From positions 1-64,000 of the forward strand of contig DUPK01000006.1 of assembly GCA_012838345.1 (NCBI GenBank): a stretch of 64,000 nt of DNA, given 5' to 3'. Under the pieces are notes generated by a model. It was not told where the DNA came from and searched no databases. It was given only the letters and a program-made list of their open reading frames with translations. Positions 31,810 to 40,131 of the stretch are shown here, in pieces. The stretch's first letter is position 1. Each line of letters starts with the position of its first letter. The position numbers and the translations under genes were made by a program. The DNA is from Clostridiales bacterium (GTDB lineage: Bacteria > Bacillota > Clostridia > Oscillospirales > Oscillospiraceae).

Positions 31810-32934
31810 ATGGACTCCAGCATTAAGAAACTTGGCTTCGGATTAATGCGCCTTCCGAGGGTGAAAGGCGGCAACGATGCGGACATCGACAAAAAGCAGG
31901 TTGCCGAAATGATAGACCTCTTCCTTGAGCGGGGGTTTAAATACTTCGACACCGCGTTCATGTACCACGAAGGCGAGAGCGAAAAAGCGGTGGGCGAGCT
32001 GCTCGTTGCGCGCCATCCCCGCGACAGCTTTTTCCTCGCATCCAAGCTCCCAATGATGGACATAGAGAAGAAGGAGGAGATGGAGGAAGTTTTCAACACA
32101 CAGCTTGAGCGCACCCGGGCAGGCTACTTTGACCGCTACCTCATACACGGCATAGACAGGCGCACCGCAAAGAAGGTGGACGAGTTTGACGCCTGGGGCT
32201 ATGTCAAGGCCCTGAAGGAAAAGGGACTTGCGAGGAGCATAGGCTTTTCCTTCCACTCAAGCGCCGAGCACCTTGACGAGATACTCACAAAGCACCCCGA
32301 GATGGAGTTTGTCCAGCTCCAAATCAACTATGCAGACTGGGAGGACAAGGAGGTGCAGTCGCGCCTTTGCTACGAGGTCGCCGAAAAGCACGGAAAGCCC
32401 GTGACGGTCATGGAGCCCGTGCGTGGCGGGGCGCTTTCCGCCATGCCTGAGAATATAAGGGATATTTTCCTGAGCGCGGCCCCGGATAAAAACATAGCCT
32501 CCTGGGCGCTGCGCTTTGTAGGCTCGCTGCCCATGGTGGATATTGTGCTCTCGGGCATGTCGAATATAGAGCAGCTTAAAGAGAATATGGACACCTTCGA
32601 CAATTTCGAGCCGCTCACCGATGCCGAGCGCAGGGTCATTGCCGAAGTGCTAGAGGAGATAAGGAAAATTCCGACCATTCCCTGTACTTTCTGCAAGTAC
32701 TGTACTCCCAATTGCCCGCAGAACATAAATATCCCGAGGATAATCTCGCTTTTGAACGACTACAATACTTATCAGAACCTTGAAGCCAACGTAAGGCGCT
32801 ACAACATGATGACAAAAGGCGGCAGGGGGAAGGCCTCGGACTGCATAGAGTGCGGAAGCTGCGAGAACCATTGCCCGCAGAATATAAAAATTATGAGCGT
32901 CCTTAAAGAAGCTGCCAAAGCCTTTGAAAACTAA
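31810..32934 (+). CDS. Aldo-keto reductase with C-terminal ferredoxin domain
   Basis: The 374-residue protein has an aldo-keto reductase barrel (LGFGLMRLP, FDTAFMYHEGESE with the catalytic Asp/Tyr, SIGFSFHS) to about residue 290 and then two 4Fe-4S cysteine clusters: CTFCKYCTPNCP and CIECGSCENHCP. Such ferredoxin-tailed oxidoreductases are common in anaerobes; the substrate is unknown. AAAGGAGC precedes the ATG. Confidence 0.88.
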   Translation: MDSSIKKLGFGLMRLPRVKGGNDADIDKKQVAEMIDLFLERGFKYFDTAFMYHEGESEKAVGELLVARHPRDSFFLASKLPMMDIEKKEEMEEVFNTQLERTRAGYFDRYLIHGIDRRTAKKVDEFDAWGYVKALKEKGLARSIGFSFHSSAEHLDEILTKHPEMEFVQLQINYADWEDKEVQSRLCYEVAEKHGKPVTVMEPVRGGALSAMPENIRDIFLSAAPDKNIASWALRFVGSLPMVDIVLSGMSNIEQLKENMDTFDNFEPLTDAERRVIAEVLEEIRKIPTIPCTFCKYCTPNCPQNINIPRIISLLNDYNTYQNLEANVRRYNMMTKGGRGKASDCIECGSCENHCPQNIKIMSVLKEAAKAFEN

Positions 32935-33105
32935 CGGAGAAGCGCAGGCTTTTGGAAAGCAAGGCGAAAAATGCCAATAGAAAAAGGGTGGAGACCTTTG
33001 CGGTTTCCGCCCTTGTATTTTTGCTGAATTTTTTCCGATTTACTTCTGTCGCTAATTCCGTGGCAGTTAAATTGGCCGTTTGACGGATAATAAGCTTGCA
33101 TAAAC

Positions 33106-33645
33106 TCACAAGTCCGCCACGTCTTTAAGCTCAAGATATTCTCTCTGGCGAAACCCGAACATCTCGGCAACCAGAGAGACCGGGAACGAGCGTATCTCGC
33201 GGTTTAACCTGGCGACGCTGTCATTGTAAATCAGGCGGCTTGTGCGCACCATGCCGTCAAAGGTTTCAATCGCGTCCATCGCTTTTATGTAGTCCGGGTT
33301 AGCCCGCAGTTCGGGGTACTCCTTCGTTATCATCTTAATCCAGCCCAAGGCTTCGGAAATCAGCGCCTCCTGACGCAGCACGTCTACTGGCATCGCTTTT
33401 GCCGAGATTGCGCTTCTTCTGAAACTAACCGTCTTAATCAGAGCCTCGCTCTCGTACTGGGAATAGCCCTTTATAAGCTCCAAAAGAGACATCAGGCAGT
33501 CAAAGCGGCAGGAAAGCTGCAACCCGAGCTGGTTCATTGCGCTGCCGATATGCTCATCAAGTATGGCTAGCCTCCGGTGCGTAGATATAACCCACAGGAC
33601 AACGAGAGCAACAATTGCGATGATTGCGATAGAAGCCGGCAGCAT
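33106..33645 (-). CDS. LemA family protein
   Basis: The 179-residue protein has one N-terminal membrane helix followed by a long helical bundle, the LemA form. Typical text is RLAILDEHIGSAMNQLGLQL (LemA proteins show N-x-V-x-x-A-W-S/G there) and the later MVRTSRLIYNDSVARLNREIRSFP, close to the family motif YND-VREYN-FP. Function unknown. The ATG at 33645 follows GGAGGTTGAT. An LytTR-type half-site lies upstream at 33732. Confidence 0.82.
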   Translation of the reverse strand: MLPASIAIIAIVALVVLWVISTHRRLAILDEHIGSAMNQLGLQLSCRFDCLMSLLELIKGYSQYESEALIKTVSFRRSAISAKAMPVDVLRQEALISEALGWIKMITKEYPELRANPDYIKAMDAIETFDGMVRTSRLIYNDSVARLNREIRSFPVSLVAEMFGFRQREYLELKDVADL

Positions 33646-33731
33646 GGCAATCAACCTCCAAATATCTTTCTGGGAAGGGGCGGAAGAGGCCTCCGTCGCC
33701 TTTCCCGACGCTTTACCTTTTAGTCAGCGCC

Positions 33732-33747
33732 TTTTTCGCATGAAATA
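33732..33747. promoter_or_regulatory. Single LytTR-like half site upstream of lemA
   Basis: TTTTTCGCATGAAATA matches the repeats at 34027-34066 except for few bases; it is 87 bases upstream of the lemA start. Confidence 0.45.
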
Positions 33748-34026
33748 TGGTTATATGACAAAATCTTAGCGGAACGCTGTGCCTATTGCGCGAGTGAGTA
33801 CAGCGGAATCACGCCCGTGGCGGAGCCGTTTATCTTCTTGCAGACGGGAAAGCCGCGGGTAAGATTTTGTGCTGCGCGATGCTAAGCCCGGCGCTATGCC
33901 GCCCGCGCCGTTATCGGCTGCTTGCGGGCATTAAGCAAAGCATAGCTACTAAGCTTAGCAAGACGCTTCTTCAAATTATTTTTCTTTTGCTGCTGCCGAA
34001 AATTTAGCAAATTTTTACTCGCAGCG

Positions 34027-34066
34027 ACCGTTTTTTGCATGAAACACCGTTTTTTCTGCATGAAAC
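34027..34066. promoter_or_regulatory. LytTR-type direct repeats upstream of response regulator
   Basis: ACCGTTTTTTGCATGAAAC and ACCGTTTTTTCTGCATGAAAC stand in tandem, with ACCGTT elements 19 bases apart, close to two helical turns. AgrA-type LytTR regulators bind such pairs. Autoregulation of the system is inferred. Confidence 0.7.
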
Positions 34067-34129
34067 ATATTTTGCGCCCTGCCTCTGTGTTAAACTGGGT
34101 TTGGAAGACACAAGAAGCGGAGGAAACCT

Positions 34130-34870
34130 ATGCTGCGAATTGCGCTTTGCGATGACAATGCCGACGAGCTTGCGAATTTTACACAGCTCGTGGACTTGTA
34201 CAGGGCGTCGCGAAATCTAAACTGCAATTTCGAGGTCTTTCCGAATGGGGTTGAGCTTGTCTCGGCCCTGGAGAAGGGAAAGAGCTTTGATATATATTGT
34301 CTTGACATCATTATGCCCGGCTTTACGGGTATTGAGGTGGCAAAGGAAATCCGCCGCTTCGACAAGACGGCCCCGATTGTATTTTTCACCTCGTCGCCCG
34401 AATACGCCCTGGAAAGCTATTCGGTGAAGGCCGTAAACTACATACTCAAACCTATAACGAAGGAAAAGCTCTTCATCACCTTTGACGAGCTGCTGGAGAA
34501 AATAAAAGCGGAAAAGGACGAGGACGCGATTGTAGTAAAAAGCAACGAGGGGATTCAGAGGATACTTGTCTCCAACCTGGTCTTTGCAGAGGTCATCGGC
34601 AGGAACGTGTTCTATCACCTGCGCTCGGGCAAGGTAATCGAATGTACCGAGCCTTTTGCCTCAGCCTGCGACAAGCTGATGAAGTTTGGCTGCTTTTTCA
34701 AGCCGCACCGCTCATATTTGGTCAATATGGAGTATGTGGACACCATTGAAAACCACCAGATGAGGCTGCGCACGCTCTCCTCCATACCCATTGCACAGGG
34801 CAGGGTTAAGGAGTTAAAGCAGCAGTACTTAAAGTACCAGATGGGAGAATTAATGGAGGTAGCGCTTTAA
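34130..34870 (+). CDS. LytTR-type (AgrA-like) response regulator
   Basis: The 246-residue protein has a receiver domain with the phosphorylation site Asp59 in IYCLDIIMPG, Asp pair at CDDN, and Lys in LKPI, followed by a LytTR DNA-binding domain (about 136-240; RNVFYHLRSGKVIE, FFKPHRSYLVNMEYV). It is followed directly by its kinase. No agrB or agrD gene lies near, so the signal is unknown. Confidence 0.9.
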   Translation: MLRIALCDDNADELANFTQLVDLYRASRNLNCNFEVFPNGVELVSALEKGKSFDIYCLDIIMPGFTGIEVAKEIRRFDKTAPIVFFTSSPEYALESYSVKAVNYILKPITKEKLFITFDELLEKIKAEKDEDAIVVKSNEGIQRILVSNLVFAEVIGRNVFYHLRSGKVIECTEPFASACDKLMKFGCFFKPHRSYLVNMEYVDTIENHQMRLRTLSSIPIAQGRVKELKQQYLKYQMGELMEVAL

Positions 34871-36142
34871 ATGCTTGTAACGGTGACGGGGCTAATACGG
34901 TTTGGATTTTCCCTGATTTTTGGCGTTGCGGTGTCCGCCCTATTTGCCGGAATAGATACGACGCGGAAAAATAATCTGAGCCTTGGTATAATCTGTGCAA
35001 TTTTTCTTTTGGTGCAGGCCCTCTGCTGGTGGCTATTCGGTATTGAGCTGACATCAAAGCTCTATCCTGTGATTACCCACCTGCCGCTTGTTTTTATTTT
35101 CGTCCTATACTATAAAAGAAGCTGGCTTATATCCGCCGTAAGCATTCTTTTAGCCTATCTCTGCTGCCAGGCGCCGCGCTGGGTGGGCTTCCTCATGGCA
35201 GGAGCGCTGCGCAGCGATTTGGCGGACCACGTCGTTTATATTGCGGCCGTATTTCTTTTCTATTTTCTCCTTAAAAAATATGTGGCCGTATCCGTCCGGC
35301 AGCTTATGGAGAAATCGCGCGGAACCTGCCTGCTGCTGGGCGGGGTGCCGTTTTTCTACTACATATTCGATTATGTTACCACCATCTACACCGACGTCCT
35401 TTACAGGGGCACGAGATGGGCGGTACAGTTCATGCCCTCGATAGTCTCAATCTTCTATTTTGTGTTTATAATCCTCTACTACGCCCAGGCCCAAAAGCAA
35501 TCCGGTCTCGAAAGGGAGCGGGATATGCTCGATGCGCAGTTCAGGATGGCGCGGACGGAGATTGAATCGCTCCGGCAGATGCAGCAGAATGCCGCGGCCT
35601 ATCGGCACGATATGCGCCACCATCTCGCCCTTTTGCAGGCCCTGGCGTCAAAGGGGCAAATAGAGGAGATAAAAGATTATCTGAGCACCGCACAGTCCGA
35701 CATCGACGCGATAACCCCCATACGCTTTTGCGAAAACGAGACCGTGAATCTGATTTTATCCTCTTTTTCCGCGAAAGCGAAGAATTTAGGAATTACGCTC
35801 ACGATTGATGCGATACTGCCCGACACACTTGCCATCAGCGACACCGAGCTCTGCTCACTTTTGTCAAACGCCCTGGAAAACGCGGTGCAGGCCGCAAAAG
35901 ACATACCCAAAATCGAAAAACGCATAGTCCGCCTGCGCCTGTTTTCCAAGAACAACAAGCTGTGCATTGACATTCGAAACATCTGCCAGACGGAGCCAAG
36001 GTTCCACGACGGCCTTCCGATTTCAAAAGGGGAGGGCCACGGCTTTGGGACAAAGAGCATGGCGTACATCGTCGAAAAGCACGGCGGCGTATACAGGTTT
36101 TCGGTTCAGGACGGCTTCTTTATTTTCCAGGCAAGCGTATAG
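34871..36142 (+). CDS. GHKL-type (AgrC-like) sensor histidine kinase
   Basis: The 423-residue protein has six or seven N-terminal membrane helices (to about 205), a coiled segment, the phosphorylation His245 in AAYRHDMRHHL, and a GHKL ATPase domain with LLSNALENAVQA (N box) and GHGFGTKSM (G box). It belongs to the AgrC/ComD-like group that senses peptides. It starts immediately after the regulator stop. A peptide signal is a family-based guess. Confidence 0.9.
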   Translation: MLVTVTGLIRFGFSLIFGVAVSALFAGIDTTRKNNLSLGIICAIFLLVQALCWWLFGIELTSKLYPVITHLPLVFIFVLYYKRSWLISAVSILLAYLCCQAPRWVGFLMAGALRSDLADHVVYIAAVFLFYFLLKKYVAVSVRQLMEKSRGTCLLLGGVPFFYYIFDYVTTIYTDVLYRGTRWAVQFMPSIVSIFYFVFIILYYAQAQKQSGLERERDMLDAQFRMARTEIESLRQMQQNAAAYRHDMRHHLALLQALASKGQIEEIKDYLSTAQSDIDAITPIRFCENETVNLILSSFSAKAKNLGITLTIDAILPDTLAISDTELCSLLSNALENAVQAAKDIPKIEKRIVRLRLFSKNNKLCIDIRNICQTEPRFHDGLPISKGEGHGFGTKSMAYIVEKHGGVYRFSVQDGFFIFQASV

Positions 36143-36315
36143 CGGCTTTATATGATAGTGTGCCGTGCGCAAGCGGACTGAAACGCTATCTGCCGGATGA
36201 GCGCGCGACGATATATGCGCCGGGGCGTTTTCCTGCATAGAAGTCCATGTCTTCCTTGCCAAACTAAATAAAAAACGGCCCCATTCCCAAAAGGGAAAAA
36301 GGCCGGAAAAGCAAA

Positions 36316-36350
36316 AACGGCCGACGGTAAGCTCAGCGCCGGCCGTTCTT
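36316..36350 (+). terminator. Hairpin after kinase gene
   Basis: AACGGCC pairs with GGCCGTT around 18 bases, followed by CTTTG; weak terminator for the two-component operon. Confidence 0.45.
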
Positions 36351-36371
36351 TGCGTGCGGATATATAAACAA

Positions 36372-36410
36372 CCCCCGCTTTCAGCCGCTTTGCGCGGCTA
36401 AGAGCGGGGG
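36372..36410. terminator. Hairpin closing the M23 peptidase transcript
   Basis: CCCCCGCT...AGCGGGGG with inner AGCCGC...GCGGCT. It lies just downstream of the leftward M23 gene; the minus strand continues TTGTTTAT. Confidence 0.7.
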
Positions 36411-36426
36411 TAATTATTCTCTAATT

Positions 36427-37818
36427 TTATCTCGGCGGCAGGTAGTCCAAGGGGTCGACACGCTCGACGCCCCACCTGTGAATCTCAAAGTGGAGGTGTA
36501 CGCCGTCCGAAAGCCCGGTGTCTCCCGCTGCGGCGATTATATCGCCCTGGGCAACCTTATCCCCGTACGAGACATAAAGCTCCGTGCAGTGGGCATAGGC
36601 AGTAATATCGCCGTTGTCGTGCAGTATCTCCACCAGATTGCCGTACTCGCCGTAATAGCCCGAGGTGATGACGATCCCGCCGTCCGCTGCGTATATGGGG
36701 GCCATGTAGGGCACTCCAATATCAAGTCCACGGTGGTAGCTTGAACCGATGCCAATATCGCGGTAGCCGAATCCAGAGGTGATAACGCCGTCGGTCGGCC
36801 AGATGTAATAGCCCTTGGAGGCGTGGCGCGGAAGGGTGCCGACTGCGATTACCGCCGTTACGGGCTCCTCAAGCACGTCAGTTTCGCTCACGACGCTGTC
36901 AATCTCGTTTCCGGACAGGAGGGTCAGGCGCTCGACAACCTTTATCTGACCGTTTGCGCCTTCATTTAGCACCTTGTACTCGCCCTCATACATGGTGTCG
37001 TCGCTTATGTACTGAACGGGGTAGGCGAGGGGGGCCGTGTACTCCACTTCCTCGACGGTTTTTATGTTAAGAATATACTTCCCGTCGCTGTTCTTGGTGT
37101 TGAGAATCTGTCTCATCTCCGCAAGGCCGTGGAGCGAGCCCTTGGGGACGAACACCTGCTTTATCGCGGTGGACTCGGCAAAGCTGGCCGAAAGCGCGGT
37201 GGGAGACATGTTGCGCTCCAGGATGGAGGCGAGCAAATCTTCAATATCCTTGCGGTTTTCCGTACCGCCTATATACTCGCCGTTAACCGTAAGCACATAG
37301 AGCTGCTCGATGCAATCCAAATGCTCAAGTATGGCGTTTGAAAGCTCAATCGTGTCGAGGTTTTTGGCGGTTACGCCCCGCCTGTAGGAGATGCCCTCCG
37401 AAATGCAGTATTTATAGCCGAGGATTTCGGAGGCCTTTGCCTCTGCGGCTTTCAGAGCTTCTCTGACTATTTCGGGGGACTCGACAACGCCGACGAGCTC
37501 GCCGTTGAAGATAACCGAAGTGGTCGGGTTAATGCCCGCCGCTATAAAAAGAGCGGACAGGGCAAACAGAAGTACGACGCAAGCAAATCTATATTGCAAA
37601 AGTAACTTTGGTTTGACCTTAAAATTCTTAAGTTTTTCAAGGCTCAGCTTTAGCTTAGTAAACTTCGGATTTTTAAGTTTAAAAAGGCTAAATTTTTTAT
37701 TTTTCGGCTTTTTATAGCTTATAAGTTTTATATTACTGAGCTTTCTTGAAAGGGTTCTTTTTCGCTGGGGCACTTTCCCGGGACTTCCGTTAAGTCCGTC
37801 TTGCGATTTAGTGTCCAT
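36427..37818 (-). CDS. G5-M23 cell-wall endopeptidase
   Basis: The 463-residue protein has a very basic cytoplasmic N-terminus (about 1-70, many Lys), one membrane helix (about 75-97), a middle region, a G5 domain (about 255-330, ending VTAVIAVGT), and a C-terminal LytM/M23 peptidase domain with the zinc motif HRGLDIG and HLHFEIH. All zinc ligands seem present. It probably cuts peptidoglycan peptides outside the membrane; the DipM/SpoIID-type roles in division or spore formation are possible. Confidence 0.88.
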   Translation of the reverse strand: MDTKSQDGLNGSPGKVPQRKRTLSRKLSNIKLISYKKPKNKKFSLFKLKNPKFTKLKLSLEKLKNFKVKPKLLLQYRFACVVLLFALSALFIAAGINPTTSVIFNGELVGVVESPEIVREALKAAEAKASEILGYKYCISEGISYRRGVTAKNLDTIELSNAILEHLDCIEQLYVLTVNGEYIGGTENRKDIEDLLASILERNMSPTALSASFAESTAIKQVFVPKGSLHGLAEMRQILNTKNSDGKYILNIKTVEEVEYTAPLAYPVQYISDDTMYEGEYKVLNEGANGQIKVVERLTLLSGNEIDSVVSETDVLEEPVTAVIAVGTLPRHASKGYYIWPTDGVITSGFGYRDIGIGSSYHRGLDIGVPYMAPIYAADGGIVITSGYYGEYGNLVEILHDNGDITAYAHCTELYVSYGDKVAQGDIIAAAGDTGLSDGVHLHFEIHRWGVERVDPLDYLPPR

Positions 37819-38233
37819 ATCGAAGTTTCTCCCTTCTGGAAGCTGCCGGATGGAAAATCCTGCAAAAAAATTTCAAATGAAAGAGTCCGAACTGGGGCCT
37901 GCGGCTCCATCCGAACTTTGTGAACAAAACAATACATCAAAAATTGGCTTACGTCAAGCAAAATGACGGTTTAGTAACAGTTTTTTTACAAACTGGACAT
38001 AATTTTTTGCAACTTCGGGCTGTATAAAATTTCAAATAATCAGGCAAATAATTACAATTATACGCGATATAAACACTTTTTATTGATTCCAGCAACTTAC
38101 ATTTAACACTGGTATGCCAATATCTTGTGCGGAAATTTATTCCTTTATACAGCTTATTGTTCTTTCAACGGGCGCCGGCATAATTTGGGAGAGGGACAAA
38201 TATACTTGTACAAATCTCATGGAAAGGGTGTAT
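37819..38233. other. Divergent intergenic region between M23 gene and yabP
   Basis: 415 AT-rich bases with no supported gene. It must hold divergent promoters; yabP homologues are under sporulation sigma factors, but I could not pick a convincing -10/-35 pair. Confidence 0.4.
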
Positions 38234-38524
38234 ATGATGGCATACGAAGAAAAATATAAAAAAACCGAGCAGCCCCACAACCTGATCCTCGAGGGCAGAC
38301 GCAGGCTGTCCGTATCCGGTGTTGAGGATGTGGAGAGCTTTGATGAGCGCGAGGTTGTCCTGTCGACGTTCAGCGGCATGCTCATAGTCAAGGGGGAGGA
38401 TCTGCAAATCGAAAAGCTCAGCCTTGACGGAGGGGAGCTTGTTTTGGAAGGCGAGGTCGAATCCATGACTTACGAGGCTAGGCAGCGGGAGAAGGGTGGC
38501 TTCTGGGCACGGCTGTTTAAGTAG
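38234..38524 (+). CDS. yabP: Sporulation protein YabP
   Basis: The 96-residue protein matches YabP (YabP/YqfC family), needed for spore cortex or coat stages in Bacillus. Motifs are NLILEGRRRLSVSGVEDVESFDE and MLIVKGEDLQIEKLSLDGGELVLEGEV (in pieces). The ATG pair at 38234/38237 follows GGAAAGGGTG; the upstream reading is rejected. The order yabP-yabQ-divIC-yabR is conserved in spore formers. Confidence 0.92.
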   Translation: MMAYEEKYKKTEQPHNLILEGRRRLSVSGVEDVESFDEREVVLSTFSGMLIVKGEDLQIEKLSLDGGELVLEGEVESMTYEARQREKGGFWARLFK

Positions 38525-38541
38525 TAAGCAGTGATTAAAAT

Positions 38542-39162
38542 ATGGATATTTCTCCGTCCTACCAGCTTATTGAAGCCGCCCTTTCGGTCGGTCTCGGCTT
38601 TGCACTGGGGATAGTCTACGACCTTTTTCGGATAGCGCGGCGGCGCCTTAATGCCCTGCACCTGACCGCGCTTTTTGACGCACTGTACTGGGTGCTTGCC
38701 GCCGCCTGCCTTTTTTTCTTCGGTGCCGGGGCTTCGCAACGGGGATTTCGCCTTTTTATGTTCGCCTTCGCCTTTTTGGGGGGCGCCTTCTACTTTCTCA
38801 CTTTGAGCGCTCCCGCGATGTGGCTGCTTGAGAAGTTCGCGGACTTAATACAGTTTATGTTCAGATGCCTGTGCCTTCCCTTTGTGATTTCCGTGAAATT
38901 TATTAATTTTTTTAAGGAAACATTAAAAAGGGTATTTAAATATTTGAAAAAATGGTTTAGAATAAGTACCAAGAGATTTATACCCTCTGGACGTTTTGAT
39001 GCACGGTCTCGCTATACAAAGGAGGAGCGCTTTGAAAACGAAGAAGGCAAGTATTATTACGAAGCTGGTCGTACTCACCGCAATAGGCTACGCGGTGGTG
39101 ACGCTGATTTCGCTCAGCGCGAAAATCGAAGCAGCCGAATCGGCAAAACAGGCGCTAATTAA
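38542..39162 (+). CDS. yabQ: Sporulation protein YabQ
   Basis: The 206-residue membrane protein has three to four helices (about 10-30, 43-65, 70-95, 98-118), as in YabQ, which is needed for spore cortex formation. Its C-terminal 43 residues are encoded in another frame over the start of divIC, an overlap of 131 bases. That tail is charged and looks like read-on sequence. Confidence 0.85.
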   Translation: MDISPSYQLIEAALSVGLGFALGIVYDLFRIARRRLNALHLTALFDALYWVLAAACLFFFGAGASQRGFRLFMFAFAFLGGAFYFLTLSAPAMWLLEKFADLIQFMFRCLCLPFVISVKFINFFKETLKRVFKYLKKWFRISTKRFIPSGRFDARSRYTKEERFENEEGKYYYEAGRTHRNRLRGGDADFAQRENRSSRIGKTGAN

Positions 39163-39310
39163 AGAAGTGGCGGAAAAGAAAGAGCAAAACGCCGCGCTTG
39201 AGCACAGTATCGAGCACAGCGACGAGATTGAGACAATCAAAGAGGTCGCCCGCACGAAACTGGGCCTTGCAATGCCCGGCGAGATTATTTTCTACGACGT
39301 AAGCAACTGA
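39032..39310 (+). CDS. divIC: Septum formation initiator, DivIC/FtsL-like
   Basis: The 92-residue protein has a short basic N-terminus, one membrane helix (about 8-27) and a coiled coil (about 30-68), then the DivIC end AREKLGLAMPGE-like text (ARTKLGLAMPGEIIFYDV). It is a bitopic division protein. TTG at 39032 follows AAAGGAGGAGC. It lies inside the end of yabQ, which is unusual. Confidence 0.88.
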   Translation: MKTKKASIITKLVVLTAIGYAVVTLISLSAKIEAAESAKQALIKEVAEKKEQNAALEHSIEHSDEIETIKEVARTKLGLAMPGEIIFYDVSN

Positions 39311-39354
39311 AAAACATACAAAGGGTTATACTTAAGGGAGGAAGTTTATTCTAT

Positions 39355-39816
39355 ATGGATTTGGAAGTGGGGGCTATTCTGGAAGGCAAGGTCACCGGAA
39401 TAACAAAATTCGGGGCTTTCGTGACCTTTCCTTCAGGCAAGTCGGGTCTTGTGCACATATCCGAGATTGCCTACCCCTATGTGCAGAATGTAAGTGATCA
39501 CTTGGCTCAAGGGCAGACGGTCAAGGTAAAGGTGATTGGCATTGACGAAAACGGCAGGATAAACCTGTCCATAAAAAAAGCCAATGAGCAGCCAAGACCT
39601 GAACTGCGCGCCTCTCAGTCGCCGGTAAGAAGTCAGCACGCTGTGAAAGCGGCGCCTGTATTGGCGCCGGCGGCCCAGACAGAGGCCACAGCCCCTTCGC
39701 AAGAGGTCTCCTTTGAGGATAAGCTGAGAAGGTTCCTGCAGGATTCCGACAGCAAGATGGCCGGCACGAAGCTGTACTCTGACCGGAGGAGCGGCTCGCG
39801 CCGCCGCGGCAAATGA
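39355..39816 (+). CDS. yabR: S1 domain RNA-binding protein (YabR-like)
   Basis: The 153-residue protein has one S1 domain (about 3-73; GAILEGKVTGITKFGAFVTF, GLVHISEI, RINLSIKKA), then a Pro/Ala/Gln-rich linker and a short C-terminal helix and basic tail. This is the YabR/general stress protein 13 layout. Role unknown, probably ribosome- or RNA-associated. Confidence 0.9.
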   Translation: MDLEVGAILEGKVTGITKFGAFVTFPSGKSGLVHISEIAYPYVQNVSDHLAQGQTVKVKVIGIDENGRINLSIKKANEQPRPELRASQSPVRSQHAVKAAPVLAPAAQTEATAPSQEVSFEDKLRRFLQDSDSKMAGTKLYSDRRSGSRRRGK

Positions 39817-40131
39817 CGAAGACCTAAGGGGCGCCATGAGCTTCATGGCGCCCTTAACTCTTGCCATATGGACCTGAGGTAAACCCTCCATCGTACAGGC
39901 ACAAAAAAAGTGCGGATCGTCCGAGCGATCCGCCAAAATGGGGTTGTGGGATAAAGATATGAACCGCCACTAGCTGCGGCGGATTGAAAGCGGCGCATGG
40001 CGCCCCCCTCAATGCCATTGGATAAGCTGTAACTAAAATATACAGCAATTACCATAAAATGTAAATAGCGAAAGACAACGAAAGAGAACTAGTTTTGTCG
40101 ATTGAATTCTATTTTAAAGGCGGTCAAGGAT
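39817..40131. other. Intergenic region between yabR and fumarase gene
   Basis: Besides the hairpin at 39826-39856 it contains a second inverted repeat, GCGGATCG...CGATCCGC (about 39912-39933), and an AT-rich stretch before the fumarase gene. No gene or known RNA is seen. Confidence 0.4.
39826..39856 (+). terminator. Hairpin after yabR
   Basis: GGGCGCCATGA and TCATGGCGCCC form an 11-bp perfect stem with a 3-base loop, then CTTAACTCTT; probable end of the yabPQ-divIC-yabR transcript. Confidence 0.6.

Larger units (their letters stand above)
33646..34129. other. Divergent control region of lemA and LytTR system
   Basis: 484 bases without a supported gene. It holds one LytTR-like half site at 33732-33747, GC-rich inverted pieces near 33840-33920, and two direct repeats at 34027-34066 before the response regulator gene. 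Confidence 0.5.

Noticed and set aside
38114..38233. Upstream extension of yabP
   Set aside because: No ribosome site; GGAAAGGGTG points to the start at 38234.
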